Assembly: GCA_007844125.1 (NCBI GenBank)
Contig: CM017565.1
Location: forward strand, 16,024,640 to 16,088,639
Length of the DNA stretch: 64,000 nt
Direction of reading: 5' to 3'
From: Sinonovacula constricta
Taxonomy: Eukaryota > Mollusca > Bivalvia > Cardiida > Solecurtidae
This document shows, piece by piece, positions 35,936 through 48,339 of this stretch. The stretch's first letter is position 1. Each line of letters begins with the position of its first letter. The translations under genes and the position numbers were made by a program. The notes beneath the pieces are model-generated. The model had not been told where the DNA came from, did not search any database, and worked only from the letters and a program-made list of their open reading frames with translations.

Positions 35936-37890
35936 TAATAACCACCCTATTTCTCTATCGTCGAAGTGATTTTTAGTTACTTTTCACTTTAGACAACCTT
36001 GAAGTATATGCAGCAATATTGTTCTATATATATATACTCGTGTTTAGAACTGTTTCTTCAATGTTCTATATATTCGGAGCAGCCGTGAATACACCATACG
36101 CTGGAAGTTGCATGCCGGATTTACAATCATCCGCTGCTTGCAAGCGCTTTAAAATGGTTAAATGTTTTAACCTCTTTTGTAATTGTTAGCATTGAATTTA
36201 TTGGAAGTGTCCATTCCCGACATTAGTACATTAGTAACATGTAACTGGGAACAAAAAGACAGTAACGAATAACCAATATGTGTTCTTAAACCTTGGTCAT
36301 TAAATGTATCAGTGACAGGTAAGGTTTTGTAGTCCTCAGCCACTGATGTGGATTTTTTTAATTAAGGAGTAAGACATTAAACTTTGTGTATTAGTAATGT
36401 ACAGTCCAAGCAGCGAAACCGCTGAAAGGACTAGTGGAAATATATACAATAAACCGTTTAAATGTCCAATTACCGAAATCGAGATGGACATATTCATCCG
36501 CAGCATTTTGTTTACTTTAAGTAAAAGAAAAGAGAAAAACACAACAAACAACAAAAACTTAGAAAGCTCTGCTCATTGAATGCATATCGCTTATGTTTGA
36601 GTGTCGAATGAAAATTCATTAACAGCAAAAATCATTTCTTTGCTCATAGGACAAAATATTTATTTTATAATGTAAATCAACTAAAAATTTGAATTTTATT
36701 TATTTTATAAGTTTGATCTGAGATATCATTTATTTTTTTAAAAAGTCACAATTAACGTTAGCTTCCTGAATATGTGTCACAGGGTTAATCATGTCATTTG
36801 AATATATTAGTGTCTTTTGCTTATATCGAATAAAACAAAAAATGAACGACCGCAAGTGCCGTAGCGATTTGGAAGTTCTACTTATATAAATAAAAGATAA
36901 CACGCACCATGATCGTTAGCAATACATACACTTCACTATCAGTTCACAGGGTTTATCACGTGACTGTGATAGCTATTAACAGACAGATCGTGTCATGATT
37001 TCAGTTTGCATTTTGCAAAACAAAACATGAGCCAGCTATATTACAAATCATAACTTAAATGCTGTTGTATTAAGATGTGTCTGCGAAATAACACTCACCA
37101 TGGAGACTCCGTCACGTTTTCTGATCGTTAAACTACATTTTTCTTTGTTTCAAGCTGGCTCTGCCGAAACTAAATGTTAGAACCTATGGTTCATCCTTCG
37201 TGCCAAACTATTAACATATCACTTATCCATATAAATTATCTAAGAAGTTTAATAAATTTAATGTGCTTAGGCCAATACTCTTATCAACTATTACTATTTC
37301 TGCTGCAATAGCCACCTTAAACGGGCACCATACCATTTAATAAATTAATGTATTGATGAATAAAGCTTACTTATTAGTTTGCGAGAGATTAAGAAAAAGA
37401 TAGAAAATAATACTTTGTTGAAGTGAAAAATAGCGCTAAAGTAGCCCTATGTTATAGTAAGCTGTAAAAATATATGGCTACATTTATTTTGTTGTTCAAC
37501 TATCATGATTTGAAATAAGCCATGACTGGTGACGATGTATTTGATATGTACATAAGTGACATACTTTTTTAATTTATTTGTTATAATAATTAAAAAAAAA
37601 CACTTTCTTAATGCCTTTGCTGAAACCGATGACTTTTACCTGACTTTGTCGTGAACAAAAGCATGCTTAATATTTCAAAAAAGAATAACAATTTTCAGCC
37701 ATTAATTTGCAATCTGTTCAGGCAGTCCCGCCAACGCCATAATTTGACACGTTATTTACAGCTGAAATATAAATCACAATTCTCCCAAATAGGATATGCA
37801 GTATAAGCGCGAATATCGCACTAAAAATTACAAAATAAACCGAAAGCAAAATCATCAGACGCTGATTACATGCGTTAAAAAAAAACTCAC
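35936..37890. other. Gene 2 intron 1, nothing recognised
   Basis: AT-rich, with short chance frames only. Confidence 0.4.
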
Positions 37891-37924
37891 CAAGGACTGC
37901 GATGACAAATAATCCAGCCGCCAT
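37891..37924 (-). CDS. First coding exon of gene 2: signal peptide start
   Basis: ATG at 37924 in context aaaATGG. It encodes MAAGLFVIAVL, and the exon ends on a single G at consensus donor G|GTGAGT (phase 1). That G joins CA of the exon at 33763 to make Ala, so the hydrophobic core runs on as ALAFVGLAES, a good cleavable signal peptide of about 19 residues. An upstream TTG in frame would add two residues but has no support. Gene 2 thus encodes a secreted protein of about 330 residues if the terminal exon is used. Confidence 0.82.
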
Positions 37925-38050
37925 TTTCAACTAAATGTTTCCAGCAGAGGTTGGGTTAAAGAGAGATAATAATTTGTGGTCGCCAATAGATAAGTATTTA
38001 GGACAGCGGCAACCGATGTCTCTTTTGTGAATGGGTCATCAAGAACACTG

Positions 38051-38057
38051 CTTATAT
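38051..38057 (-). promoter_or_regulatory. Candidate TATA box of gene 2
   Basis: Minus strand ATATAAG within gcagatataagcag, about 130 nt upstream of the ATG. This gives a plausible 5' UTR near 100 nt. Confidence 0.35.
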
Positions 38058-38099
38058 CTGCACAACTATTGCACTGACCTTAAAGTTCTGATTTCGCAA

Positions 38100-39699
38100 G
38101 AGCTGTTCCCTGGACAATGCATTCACAATGCTTGATTTTAGTTAACTGTGGTAAAGCCATAACACTTCTTAAATGTTCAAAATTATATTTCATAGAAGGC
38201 AGGCCAAAACAATAGCGACAGATCCATTTTTTAACGCTAACAATTTAACACATTTATAGAAGATAACAAGTGAGCTTTTCGCTTTTACGCTCATATGGGG
38301 GGTACAAGGTGAATTTATATCACATTCCTTGTTTTATATGGCTTGAAGTCACACAGGGTACCACAACAGATGAATGGCACAATATATCGCCATTCACGAG
38401 AAACTACCAACACTCAATTTTCTTAAGGCAGGCATACTCGCCAATAGTAGTCTTGAACTACAATCAAAGCGCTTGTGTAAAAACAACCGTAAAAATATTC
38501 GTATTAGTAAATCAATTGTACAACGCATTGGAATTGAAAAGCGGGCAAGTCTGCAGTTGCAAATAAACACCTGTCCTAAAATATAGATAAGGGCAATTGC
38601 TACATCAGAGTCAATAACATTCGATAGTAACCATTTTAGAAAACATTCAATACGTTCTACATGCTTTTGCTTGTTTACTAAATGCTTTGTTTAAAATAAA
38701 ATGCTCATACATGCTAGCTAACACGACCAAAACAAACGGAGAAATTAACCACCCCCTAGTACGCCGCTGTGATCTGAATCCGAACAGATTGCTCCATTCC
38801 TCTTCGAACGCGTCTGGAACCATTATCCTGAGATGCTGAGTTGATATGAATGACCTCTGACATTATATAATCTCGTTCAGAGCCGCAGATGGCAGTAAGG
38901 CCCTGCGCGGGATATCGCTAATATCTCGGCATAGTTGATTATGCGTTGTTCATTCATAAATCTGCAATTCATGCATACAAGAATTACACAATATAATGAA
39001 CTTCCGGTTTAAACAGATAAAATATTAATAGATAAAAATATTAATAGATAAAAATATTAATATTAAAATTTCAAGCATACCTTGTCACAACTGACGTATC
39101 TAGTCTCCTTATGCATGCATATTAATTCTGTACACACACTTGTTCTTCATGGGCATGAGTAACGGATCACAAGTTGTCACGGTCATGCAGGGTCAATCAT
39201 GCGTGCTTCCGAAATTCGGCTGTCGCAATCGACACCGCCCAAAAGGTCTTGACTTAATTAATAATTACATGCAATAGATAAAAATTAACAATAAATACCT
39301 ATATAAAAACGGAAGTAATTATCTTTTAAAGGTGTGGTTAAAATTTGTTAAAACAACACAATATTATAGGAAAAGAGTTTTATCAGAATGACATTGTAAC
39401 TGCAGATAATTCAATTTAAAATGAAACATCTTCAAACAGACAAGAATATGAGGATAAATGCACTAGAACAGTACTTTAAATATTTGATAGGATATAGAAA
39501 ACATTAAATAGTTAGATTTGAATTCCTTTTGTGTACATTTGTGTTTTTCTTTAGGTAGGCGGAGACTACTTTATCAGCGGCCGACAGCAGACTTGATGTT
39601 AAAAAAACTTTGTAAAATATAAATAGTTTAAATTCCAACAATATTCAAACACACATCATGCTGATCAATTCCGAAATAATTCAACATTTTGAAGAGTAT
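38100..39699. other. Intergenic between genes 2 and 3, nothing recognised
   Basis: Contains a small AT repeat at 39020-39070 (agataaaaatattaat units). No gene seen. Confidence 0.4.
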
Positions 39700-39840
39700 A
39701 GTCTCATAGACCTTACAATGGTTTTAGATATTACATGAAAAAGGTGACTTAAAACCATAATTTGGACAGTCACTGTTTGGAATTCTGTATCTTCATCCCT
39801 TCAGCCCTAAATAAGTGGGCCAACTTGTCCTTTACGTAAG
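39700..39840 (-). repeat. R4 dispersed repeat, copy 2
   Basis: Shares gacagtcactgtt, a tcttcatcccttcagccc block and a following caacttg block with 30360-30545. Confidence 0.5.
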
Positions 39841-40134
39841 TATAACTACAGGACGTGCCTCCGTCCATTAGGCGACAAATCCTCTGCCTATTAAATCATT
39901 ATCTTGAATCTCGTTGCTTATAATTGCTCCATTATTTGTTTTGATGGTGCATATGTTTTTGTTGTTTGTTTTTTTTTTGTCATTATTTTATTTTCTGCTA
40001 AACTTTAATTATTTTTCGTGTTTAATTCAACTTGTTAAATATTTTTTAGCAATACATGAACAAAACCGTTGGCCATAACCAACTCGTCTGTCTCTAGATT
40101 GAAATTTACTGGTACGGAAATTCCGGTAAGGTAA

Positions 40135-40162
40135 GTGACGTCATTGGGGGAAATGACGTCAC
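40135..40162 (+). promoter_or_regulatory. Inverted pair of TGACGTCA (CRE) sites
   Basis: GTGACGTCATT, a six-base ggggga loop, then AATGACGTCAC: a perfect 11-bp inverted repeat with a full CRE/ATF site in each arm. No gene start is seen next to it. R1 copies also carry GACGTCA near their 5' ends, so it may belong to a repeat. Confidence 0.5.
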
Positions 40163-40429
40163 GTTAACAGGCATATTCGACTGGATAAATAACAAGTGGA
40201 TTTTTGAAAATAACCACTGAGTGTTACTTTATGAATTCACGTCAAGTTTAGTCATTAATTTTGGATATTCAGCTACATTTATTGTTATGTTGTTTGTAGA
40301 TTTTATTCTTTGTCGTCTTTTTATTGCATCATAATCTTCTCCTTTATCATAATTGTTAATATATTTACTTTCGATACAGGTGCACGTTGATGGGAAATTT
40401 TTTATTTATGCCGTTTATCTTTGAGAAAA

Positions 40430-40690
40430 AGGCCTTACACTTCATGAAGGTTGCCGCGCTCCGAATTACAAGTTTAAACAATGCAGTAAGTCAATTTGCT
40501 TACTGACCGTTACAAGGTGGCAACTATTAGTTTTTTTCTCTATGTGCGCAAATCCTCGTCTTCGTGTTTTGTTAATTTCCATTCGGCTTGTGTGTCTGTG
40601 CGTGTGTGTGTGTGCTTTTGACTTGTAGTATTTTTAAATTTTAATATAGTGGTTATTCCCATAGGGCCATTTTATAATTCCCATTTCACA
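40430..40690 (+). repeat. R1 repeat, core plus tail A
   Basis: Core at 40470-40530 (aagtttaaacaatgcagtaa, gaccgttacaaggtggcaac), then a tail A interrupted by a short TG tract (ccattcggcttgtgtgtctg). Diverged. Confidence 0.6.
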
Positions 40691-41748
40691 GATTGCTTGT
40701 AGAAACCTGAAGATAAGGGGGACTCAAAAGCAATTCCTTAATATCTACGATTATGTTTCAAATATACTCAATTTTTAGCAATGCAAATCTGCATTTTCAT
40801 CTTACTTATATCATTTTCTTTGTTTACCCTTTACATGGTAATGCACGCCAGAAATATAAACTCTGAACCTTCAACTAAAATCTTGAAAACGTCTTGGTGC
40901 AATGTGATGTCCGTAATTTAAGGCAAAATTTCGGAACAAAGATGTCACACAGGTTTAGTTAGTGACATTTTAAAGATAAGTTCATATATGGCGTGGACAC
41001 TTTTATTTGAAACACGTACGGTAGCAGTGGCCAGGTGGCTTTAAAATAGACCAAAAGGTCACAAAACTTTTAATCTCGGTACACATTTTATTTCCAAGGC
41101 TCTCTTTGCCAAAATTGAATGTTGATCTAGCCTTGACTGATCACCTGGTTTTGGACACAAAGGCATTACGCCGTATTCATCGTGTCCTGTCTCGGACATG
41201 CTCGACTAACACATTGTAAGCTATTTACCGTTAGATCCTAATAATTCATTTATCTGTTCGCCCTAATCAAACGCTAAGATGTCTTTTATCAACTGAAAAG
41301 CCTGATTCATCTGCTAACGCTAAAATATCAGTTGTATGATTTTATGGCACCGCATCAATAAAACGGGGTGTCAGATTATTAAGAGATTGCGAAAAACGAA
41401 TTTGTCTGCTATTGTGTGCTACACTTAATTTTCATCAGCGCATTTTGGAAATTTAAAAACTAAGTATTCGCGTAATGCTCAATTTGTTAGAAAAAGTCCA
41501 AAGTAACAACATACTGATGTAGCTGTCAACCTATTGGAATGACAATCAAATGGCTCGTGGGAACTATTTTCGATTTTCGATATCATTGATAATTATGCTA
41601 AGTGCCATTCGTAAAACCTAGACAATTTACATTTCATAAATAGCTCCGGCAAGATGGCAGCTAGAATTAGAGACATTGTTGCACAGCCTGTTGTTAAGTG
41701 GCAAACATTTAGCAATGTATATCAAACAATGAAAGGGATGAGCATGAC

Positions 41749-41750
<2 letters not shown>
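40691..41750. other. Intergenic, nothing recognised
   Basis: No supported feature. Confidence 0.4.
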
Positions 41751-41751
<1 letters not shown>

Positions 41752-41804
<53 letters not shown>

Positions 41805-41818
41805 AGGAGAGAGAGAGA
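41752..41818 (+). repeat. (GA)n microsatellite
   Basis: About 30 GA units with one AAGAAGGA interruption. Confidence 0.95.
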
Positions 41819-42423
41819 CTTTAGCCCTGATTTAAGCTGAAAACTTGCGTTAAATGAGCAACTTGTGTAAATAAAGATGTAGGAAGACAGACGCACGTAC
41901 TGAGAATTCTGTTGAATTCATACTATTACATTTGAGATCCTATTCCGTAAGGAAAGAGCAGAAGATAAGCTAAATGCTATTTTGACTCAGCTCAATGCAA
42001 TCAAGACGTAGGTGGTGGTGTTAATCGGTTTTACCCAACACTTTACTACGACGCATAACAATTAGTCGATATGGGGTTTTCTGCTTCCGCAGTGTAAATA
42101 GTTCTGAATTTGTGTAAAAATAAAATGTATCGTACGAGCTCCACTTAAATTATAGAATATCTGGCAAAATGTTAATAACAGGGATATAAAATGCTACTTC
42201 ATTCTTTGATGCCTATTATATACATTTATCATATCGAGTAAAGAGAAGAACTTTTTTGTGCGGATTCTTCCAAACCGAATTACACATGTCAAGGCCCACT
42301 GTTCATACTATCAAAAGATGGTGTATTGTAAATGAAAAATAGCTGATGTTTTAGTTATGTGATAAATAGAATCTGATGTTCGTGTTCATAAGATACTCGT
42401 GTAGGAGATGACCACAACATTGG

Positions 42424-42783
42424 TAAGTTTATTTCTGTCCAGAGGACATCATCAGCTGAATTTGTTCTCGCTTACGACTATAACTCTGTATCACGCTTTG
42501 TTGTTGACCAGCTGAACAAGTAAAGTGACCATTGCCCTATGTTTTCATTGAAATGCAAACCTAAGCCTGTGACTGATTTCGGCCATACATGAACAATTTA
42601 AAGATAAATGGAATAATTAACAACAAAACAGCTGTTATAGCTCAAACGCCACTTCGAGACACTTGCAGAGAACACACGTGGCACGATAGCATATCCATTA
42701 ATAACATAGTCGAAGAACTTACTCGTTCTATTAAGGAGGCAGTTGACCCTTCGTTCTTAATATATCCCACGTACAATGAATAA
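42424..42783 (+). mobile_element. LINE endonuclease-domain remnant
   Basis: The plus frame near 42430-42580 gives FISVQRTSSAEFVLAY, then VSRFVVDQLNK and, after a one-base shift, SDHCPMFSLKCKP. The S-D-H-C-P block ends the exonuclease-endonuclease-phosphatase domain of non-LTR retrotransposons, and the preceding residues match its usual 'S.D.VL.S...' strand. An open frame 42589-42783 continues as an unrecognised 64-residue stretch. No reverse transcriptase follows. It is a short dead fragment. Confidence 0.55.
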
Positions 42784-45595
42784 TAAATGTTTAAAGATTT
42801 ATCCGTTTTGATGCACAAAGAATGGCTAGATAAAGAATGTGTGCTATATAACCCTTAGTACCTTGTTGCTGTACATTTGCACTATCGTGATTATAGCGAT
42901 TATGTGTATGTACTATCAAGCAGGTTTATGAAACAGTGATGAAAAGTTTTTGTAAAAGCACAAACTTATGGAAATCCAGAAATTGAACAAGTGTTAAACT
43001 TAAGAAGTTTAAAGTATTTTAAAATGAAATATCCTGATACGAAAATATGAAAAATTACTATGAGCATTACAATTTGCAAAAGTTCGGAAATGCACAGAAC
43101 AGAGATATTCACGTGCAAGCCGAATGTAAAAGTAAAATTAAATCTGTTATTGGCATAGCATCAGACATTTGCCTGTGTTCATAACAAAAATTAGAATAGT
43201 CACGCATGATATACATACTGGACTATTGTCCAGAATCCTCTTACCTAGAAATGAAAGGACATGTGTATGCTGTAATAAAATTGATGTAGAAAATATACAC
43301 CTGTTACTTAAAAGAAACTCAATTATAAATTGAACTTTATTGGTTTTGCTTTGCCAGTCCATTTTTTTTAATAAATATCGCACCATAACCTGGAAAAGGC
43401 CAATCAAGTAATTCGTGTTAGCAATTATGTTTATAATCATACAGAAGTAAAATAATGTACATAAAATCTTACAAGATAATATATATCAAAAGTACAACAT
43501 AAATAAGTTCTGTTTGCAAAAATTATACAAAAACTGTGTGTTCCCATTTTCATAAAGGAAATAATGAACAATACATAAATCGAATAAGACATTGAAGTTT
43601 CTCAAACATGACACTATTCTAAGCACTGTAAAGAAATATAGAGCAACTTAATACTCACAAATATAAACATATTATTAGTTCAATCAAAACGTTAACTTAA
43701 AGGCTCTAGTTTCACTTGTACACTTTATTAGACTGGTGCGCATGTGCACCAGTCTTAAGTAACGATGCTGTATTCAAGTAGTTGTGCGGCATAAGAAGTA
43801 GTGCGTTTTTAGAAAACACAAATATTACGAAGGAATGCGAACATTTGTAAGGAAATGCGACAAATATAAATAAGGAAACAATGTAATGTTGTTCGAACAA
43901 ATATCGTTTCTGCTCAGCTTTCAAGGACCGTAAGTAAGTTGGCAAATATTTTTGTTAATGCATTGTTACGATCGACGTTAAAATTAGGATTGTAACTGTT
44001 TCAGTCTCTTAAGTTACGTGGGCCTTGTGCATTTTTATTGTTGACACTACTTCAGTTGTGGCGGAAGCTGATCATAACTGCATTAGAACTAGAAGGTTTT
44101 TTATTGTTCACTTTAGATAATCCTTTTTCGTAACGTTTGTGGTGTGGTGTTTGTTTAATAAGCTAACTGACTTCGGCATTTTTTGTCTTAAAATCTAGAC
44201 CTAAATACAGGAGGCTACGATTATAAACAAATCAGTCACGAGACCAAAATTGCGGGAAAATCTGGCGTGGGTTGCCATTTTTGTAAGCTTCTGTGGATTG
44301 AGATTTTCCTAAGCAATATTAAGGTAGCAGTAACAACCATTGGTGGAATGCAGTTTTCTGGTATGCTTTCATGTTTTACTTGAAAGAAAATGTCCGGCTT
44401 TAAACTGACTCCTCCTTCTAGCATTATTATTATTCATTTCCTACTGCATATGTACATATATGTTACAATACTGATGACCGCAACCGTTCACGTAACCTTC
44501 ATGCTGTGCTACTGGTGACAATCACAGTACTTCTACTGTATGAACACCACGGTACTGTATACTCAGGGATTTCAATAGCTTTCACTTTTGTTGAGAATTT
44601 CTTTGACAATTTTTAAGGGGTCATGATCAGATTGACACAAGTCAAATCATGTGTTCACGAACTTAACTAATTGTAACATTGCTTTAACTTCATTTCCATA
44701 TATTTACATGGGTCTAATTAGTATTTACTTCATTTTTAAATGCTATACATACTACATTTATGGTTATTCTTGCAAAATTTGACCACTTATCCTGCGCTTC
44801 TGCATCAAAATGACACCAATCTAAGATTTAGGTGAGGTCAAAACTGGAAAACCTGAATATACTGAAATATTTGCTAATGTTGTTGATAGTGATTGTCACT
44901 TACAAACGAAAAGAACATACACATAGTTTCATATGTTTCGAGTAATGATATCTGTGCAGGAAAAGTTTGATTCTTTTGTTCTTCGCCACCTCTCTTTTGT
45001 TCATCTTCAAATGTTTTTCAAAGTTTTGTTCATTAAATTTTTATATGAAAACTACTTATTGTTATTCATTGCTCCCCTATGACAGCCAATGTAAGACCAT
45101 CAGCAGCAATCTTTACAATTCCTTAATGTGCATTTCGCCGTTCAAGACATCTTGATTACTCCCTTTAACCGGCGCGCCAGTCTTCCAACAAGGGGGAACT
45201 GGGCACAGCGAGGTTCATGAACAGTTAATAAGTGGAATAGGCTCAACCTCTGTGTCAATCTGCGAAGTATCCTCCTCTTTCACCAGAATGTTATCCATCT
45301 ACTGAAATGACCAAACCAGGAACTTAACCATAAAACTAAAATTCGGTGGAAAGGCGATCTGGCTACTTTACAAGAACTTAATATTCTCATTTGTATGGGG
45401 CAATAATAGTTACCACATGTCATTACGGGTCATGAGATAAATAAATTAAAATCAACTAATTGTTTTAAAAACACATACATTGCTTACAAAAACAATTTGT
45501 ATTTGATGTGTTAACTTCAACATCATTAATAAGGGTTTATTGTTCGTCCACGTTTTGTACTAAATATAACCTAGTATATATAGGTAATATTCAGT
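42784..45595. other. Intergenic, mostly nothing recognised
   Basis: A minus-strand R1 tail-A fragment lies at 43040-43125 (atgagcattacaa, aagttcggaaatgcacag). Otherwise AT-rich, with no supported gene. Confidence 0.4.
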
Positions 45596-45662
45596 TTACA
45601 AGAAAATAAATTGTCGTATTAAACGTAACAGAATCACGGCGAATATCGATCTCTGGGTTTCA

Positions 45663-46306
45663 CTAATCTCCATTTCCCTCTCTTGCGTGGAAACCGGAGT
45701 CAGAATCTGAGTCGGATCTGACAGGTTTTTCATAGTTAGAATCCAATTCAGACACTGATGCGGAACTGACAGGGTTTTCATTGTTAGTCTCCAATTCAAA
45801 TTCTAACGCGGAACATAAAGGGTTTTCATTGTTGGACTCCAATTCAGACACTGATGCGGAACTGACTGTTTTTTGTTGTAAGACTCCAATTCAAATTCTG
45901 AAGCGGAACTTACAGGGTTTTCATTGTTGGACTCCAATTCAAATTCTAAAGCGGAACATAAAGGGTTTTCATTGTTGGACTCCAATTCAAATTCTGAAGC
46001 GGAACTTACAGGGTTTTCATTGTTAGACACCAATTCAAATTCTGAAGCGGGACTGGCAGGTTTTTCATTGTTGGACTTCAATTCAGAATCTGAAGCGAAA
46101 CTGACAGGTTTTATTGTTGGACACCAATTCGTAATTGTGGTCGAAATTGAACTAGTTGTGGTTTGTGTTTCCTGAATTTTTATTTTACGAATTATGTCGG
46201 TTCTACTTCTAGATATGAGCCTGTCAAACCGAGACCTAGTTTTTTTTATTTGCCTTTGGAGGTTAACATTTCCAAACCAACGACGTAACTTCGACACTAT
46301 GAACAT
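45663..46306 (-). CDS. Open frame with 16-residue repeats, possibly retroelement-derived
   Basis: From an ATG at 46306 the frame reads a basic N-terminus (VSKLRRWFGNVNLQRQIKK, then TRSRFDRLISRSR). About eight copies of a 16-residue unit follow (SSASEFELESNNENPV and variants). A one-base change near 45870 shifts the frame; the repeat pattern resumes in the neighbouring frame and ends at a stop near 45663. The units are acidic and Ser/Asn-rich, with no known domain. It lies downstream, on the same strand, of the Gypsy gag/RT remains, and the 'TRSR' piece is reminiscent of Gypsy C-termini, but that link is weak. It may instead be an expressed repeat protein or a pseudogene. Confidence 0.4.
45720..46105 (-). 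repeat. 48-bp coding minisatellite
   Basis: About eight copies, on plus, of tcattgttggactccaattc, aaattctgaagcggaacttacagggttt. The length is a multiple of three, so the frame is kept through the array apart from one indel. Confidence 0.85.
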
Positions 46307-47089
46307 TTAATCTTTTATTCACAACATTTTGATCTCAAAACAGTTAGCTAAAATCATTATTTGCAAACTCATACTCCACGTATCAAGCCTTTTTGTGTGG
46401 ATAAAGGTACTGTCTTCTGGCTCCTTTGACTTTCCTCTTGTGAAAAAGTTCTTGTACGAGACATACAGGATCCGTGGATTCTTCATTTCTTGAATAGATT
46501 CCTTTTATTTAAAATCGAGATAAAGACAATGTCTTGTCGGAATACGGGGTAGATGGTTAGCATTCCTATGTTATGAACACAGTCGGTATTGTATTTCAAT
46601 GTCATATGATTTCGACACCAATATTGCGTTTTTGCCATAAAAGTCATGTTTGTAATATTTCAAAAGATGAATTAGCGTATAACTCTGATTGTTGAACAAT
46701 AATTTCTTTGAGCTTGATTTCTATTGCAGTATGCAATTACTTCTTTCTATCGCTTCTTGACATGACACAACCCGCTGCCTACTCTCACCTGCGTCGAGAA
46801 TAAAAGTTTCATACTGTGACTTATGAAACTGCATTTCTTTGGTTTAAGACGGAGGTTTACTTCTTGTATTTTCGGAAAATACACTATAGATTTACCAACG
46901 ATTCAGAGAACGTTATCTCAAACACAATAATATCTAAATAGACTAAGTATTTTTCTAACGCCATTGATCCAAATACTTTTATCGTTATAGTTTTAAACGA
47001 TCCAGAACTTCTGCAATGCCCTATGGGCATTACTTGATATTGTAAATGGTCTTTTCCAAGAACGGTGTATGCACTTTTCATACGATCAT
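46307..47089. other. Spacer in the Gypsy remnant, nothing recognised
   Basis: No readable RNase H or integrase motifs where an intact Gypsy element would have them. Confidence 0.4.
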
Positions 47090-47355
47090 CTCTTTATTTA
47101 ATTTTACCTGAAATAATTCTTGGGAAAGGTCTAAACAGGAAAAATACATATTTCCAGACAATGACTTTGGTTTCGTCACACGGATTTTATAGGCTTCCCT
47201 TACTGTCGCTTGATTAAGATTTCTGTAGTCCAAACAAAACCTTTTCCGTCATCTTTTTCTTAACTAGACAGATAGGTGAGTTCCATGGACCATCGCTAAA
47301 TTCAATAATCCTTTGTTCTAACATTTTTTCAGCTTCAGTATAACCTTTGTCACGA
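47090..47355 (-). mobile_element. Ty3/Gypsy reverse transcriptase N-terminal remnant
   Basis: Minus-strand reading: EAEKMLEQRIIEFSDGPWNS, then PICLVKKK. A one-base slip follows, and in the next frame FCLDYRNLNQATVREAYKI. The first piece is the usual 'ml..giIe.S.SPw.SPi.lVKKK' start of Gypsy RT and the second its 'F.vDYR.LN..T' motif. The catalytic YxDD block is absent. The frameshift and the missing remainder show a dead copy. Confidence 0.75.
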
Positions 47356-47401
47356 AGGAAAATGGGGAATAGAAAGAACGAGAATAGATTTATTTGTTGG
47401 T

Positions 47402-47511
47402 GTGTGGATATGGTGTTCCCCCACACTAGATGTATTTTTGATGTGTGGATATGGTGTTCCCCCACACTAGATGTATTTTTGATGTGTGGATATGGTGTTC
47501 CCCCACACTGC
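47402..47511 (+). repeat. 41-bp minisatellite with internal hairpin
   Basis: Nearly three copies of gtgtggatatggtgttcccc, then cacactagatgtatttttgat. GTGTGG and CCACAC in each unit can pair. It lies directly upstream (minus strand) of the Gypsy RT remnant. Confidence 0.9.
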
Positions 47512-48339
47512 ATAAACTCAGTTGTTATTCTGGTCCAAGGAGAATACGACTTAAGGAAACCAGTCCGTCTTTAAGCAGTTCGATTTCTGCAATGGATCGG
47601 CCACTTAGACGTGACTTTATCGTACATTGATGATTGTTAGGGAATTGTTTTGGGAACCTAAATTACCCTCATGTGTAAATTGAATACTGTCATTTCTCAT
47701 AAACATTCTCTGTTAATTGAATCGTAGCGGGAAACTTATTAAATTTAGAATTGTTACAATAGTTACCCCGAGATTTATTGCAGAAGAAAGAACATACACC
47801 CTCGAGTTTTTTCACAAGCAATCTAGGGAGCAATATCCTTTTCTAAAAATGTTCTTTCATGATCTATGTATTTGGTTTAAAAATACACAAATACACATAG
47901 TAAAAAGTATAAAATACATTTTTCTGATGTCACCATTATTTTTTTAATTGAAGTTCATGCCAATATCGAAAAATTCAAGTCAATCTTTCCAACTTTAGTC
48001 AATTCAGTGGTATCAGCCCTTCTTCAATATAACTCAGACTTCTGTAATTGACTTTCTTAATATCTTAGTGTGTTTTTTTCACATAACACTGACACAATGT
48101 ACAGAAATAAGCAAAGATTTTGCAGATACATTATTCGATTTAATAGGCAGGAAAAAAACAAATTGTTTGCATGGCCTGTTTTCTTAGGATCATACTGTGT
48201 GTAAATTATTGCATTATTGTCAACGTAGTCAGCGTCTTTTTCGGATGGAATGTTGGTGTTGTTTTCTTCTGTACTATTGCCAGTTATTATTGAAGCATCC
48301 GGGACTTTGATGCTATCTTCGAGTTTCTCACTCTTTTGG

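Noticed and set aside
35712..35945. Minus-strand frame with repeated Gln/Pro/Cys peptides
   Set aside because: The 31-bp repeat shifts frame every unit, so the peptide pattern is accidental.
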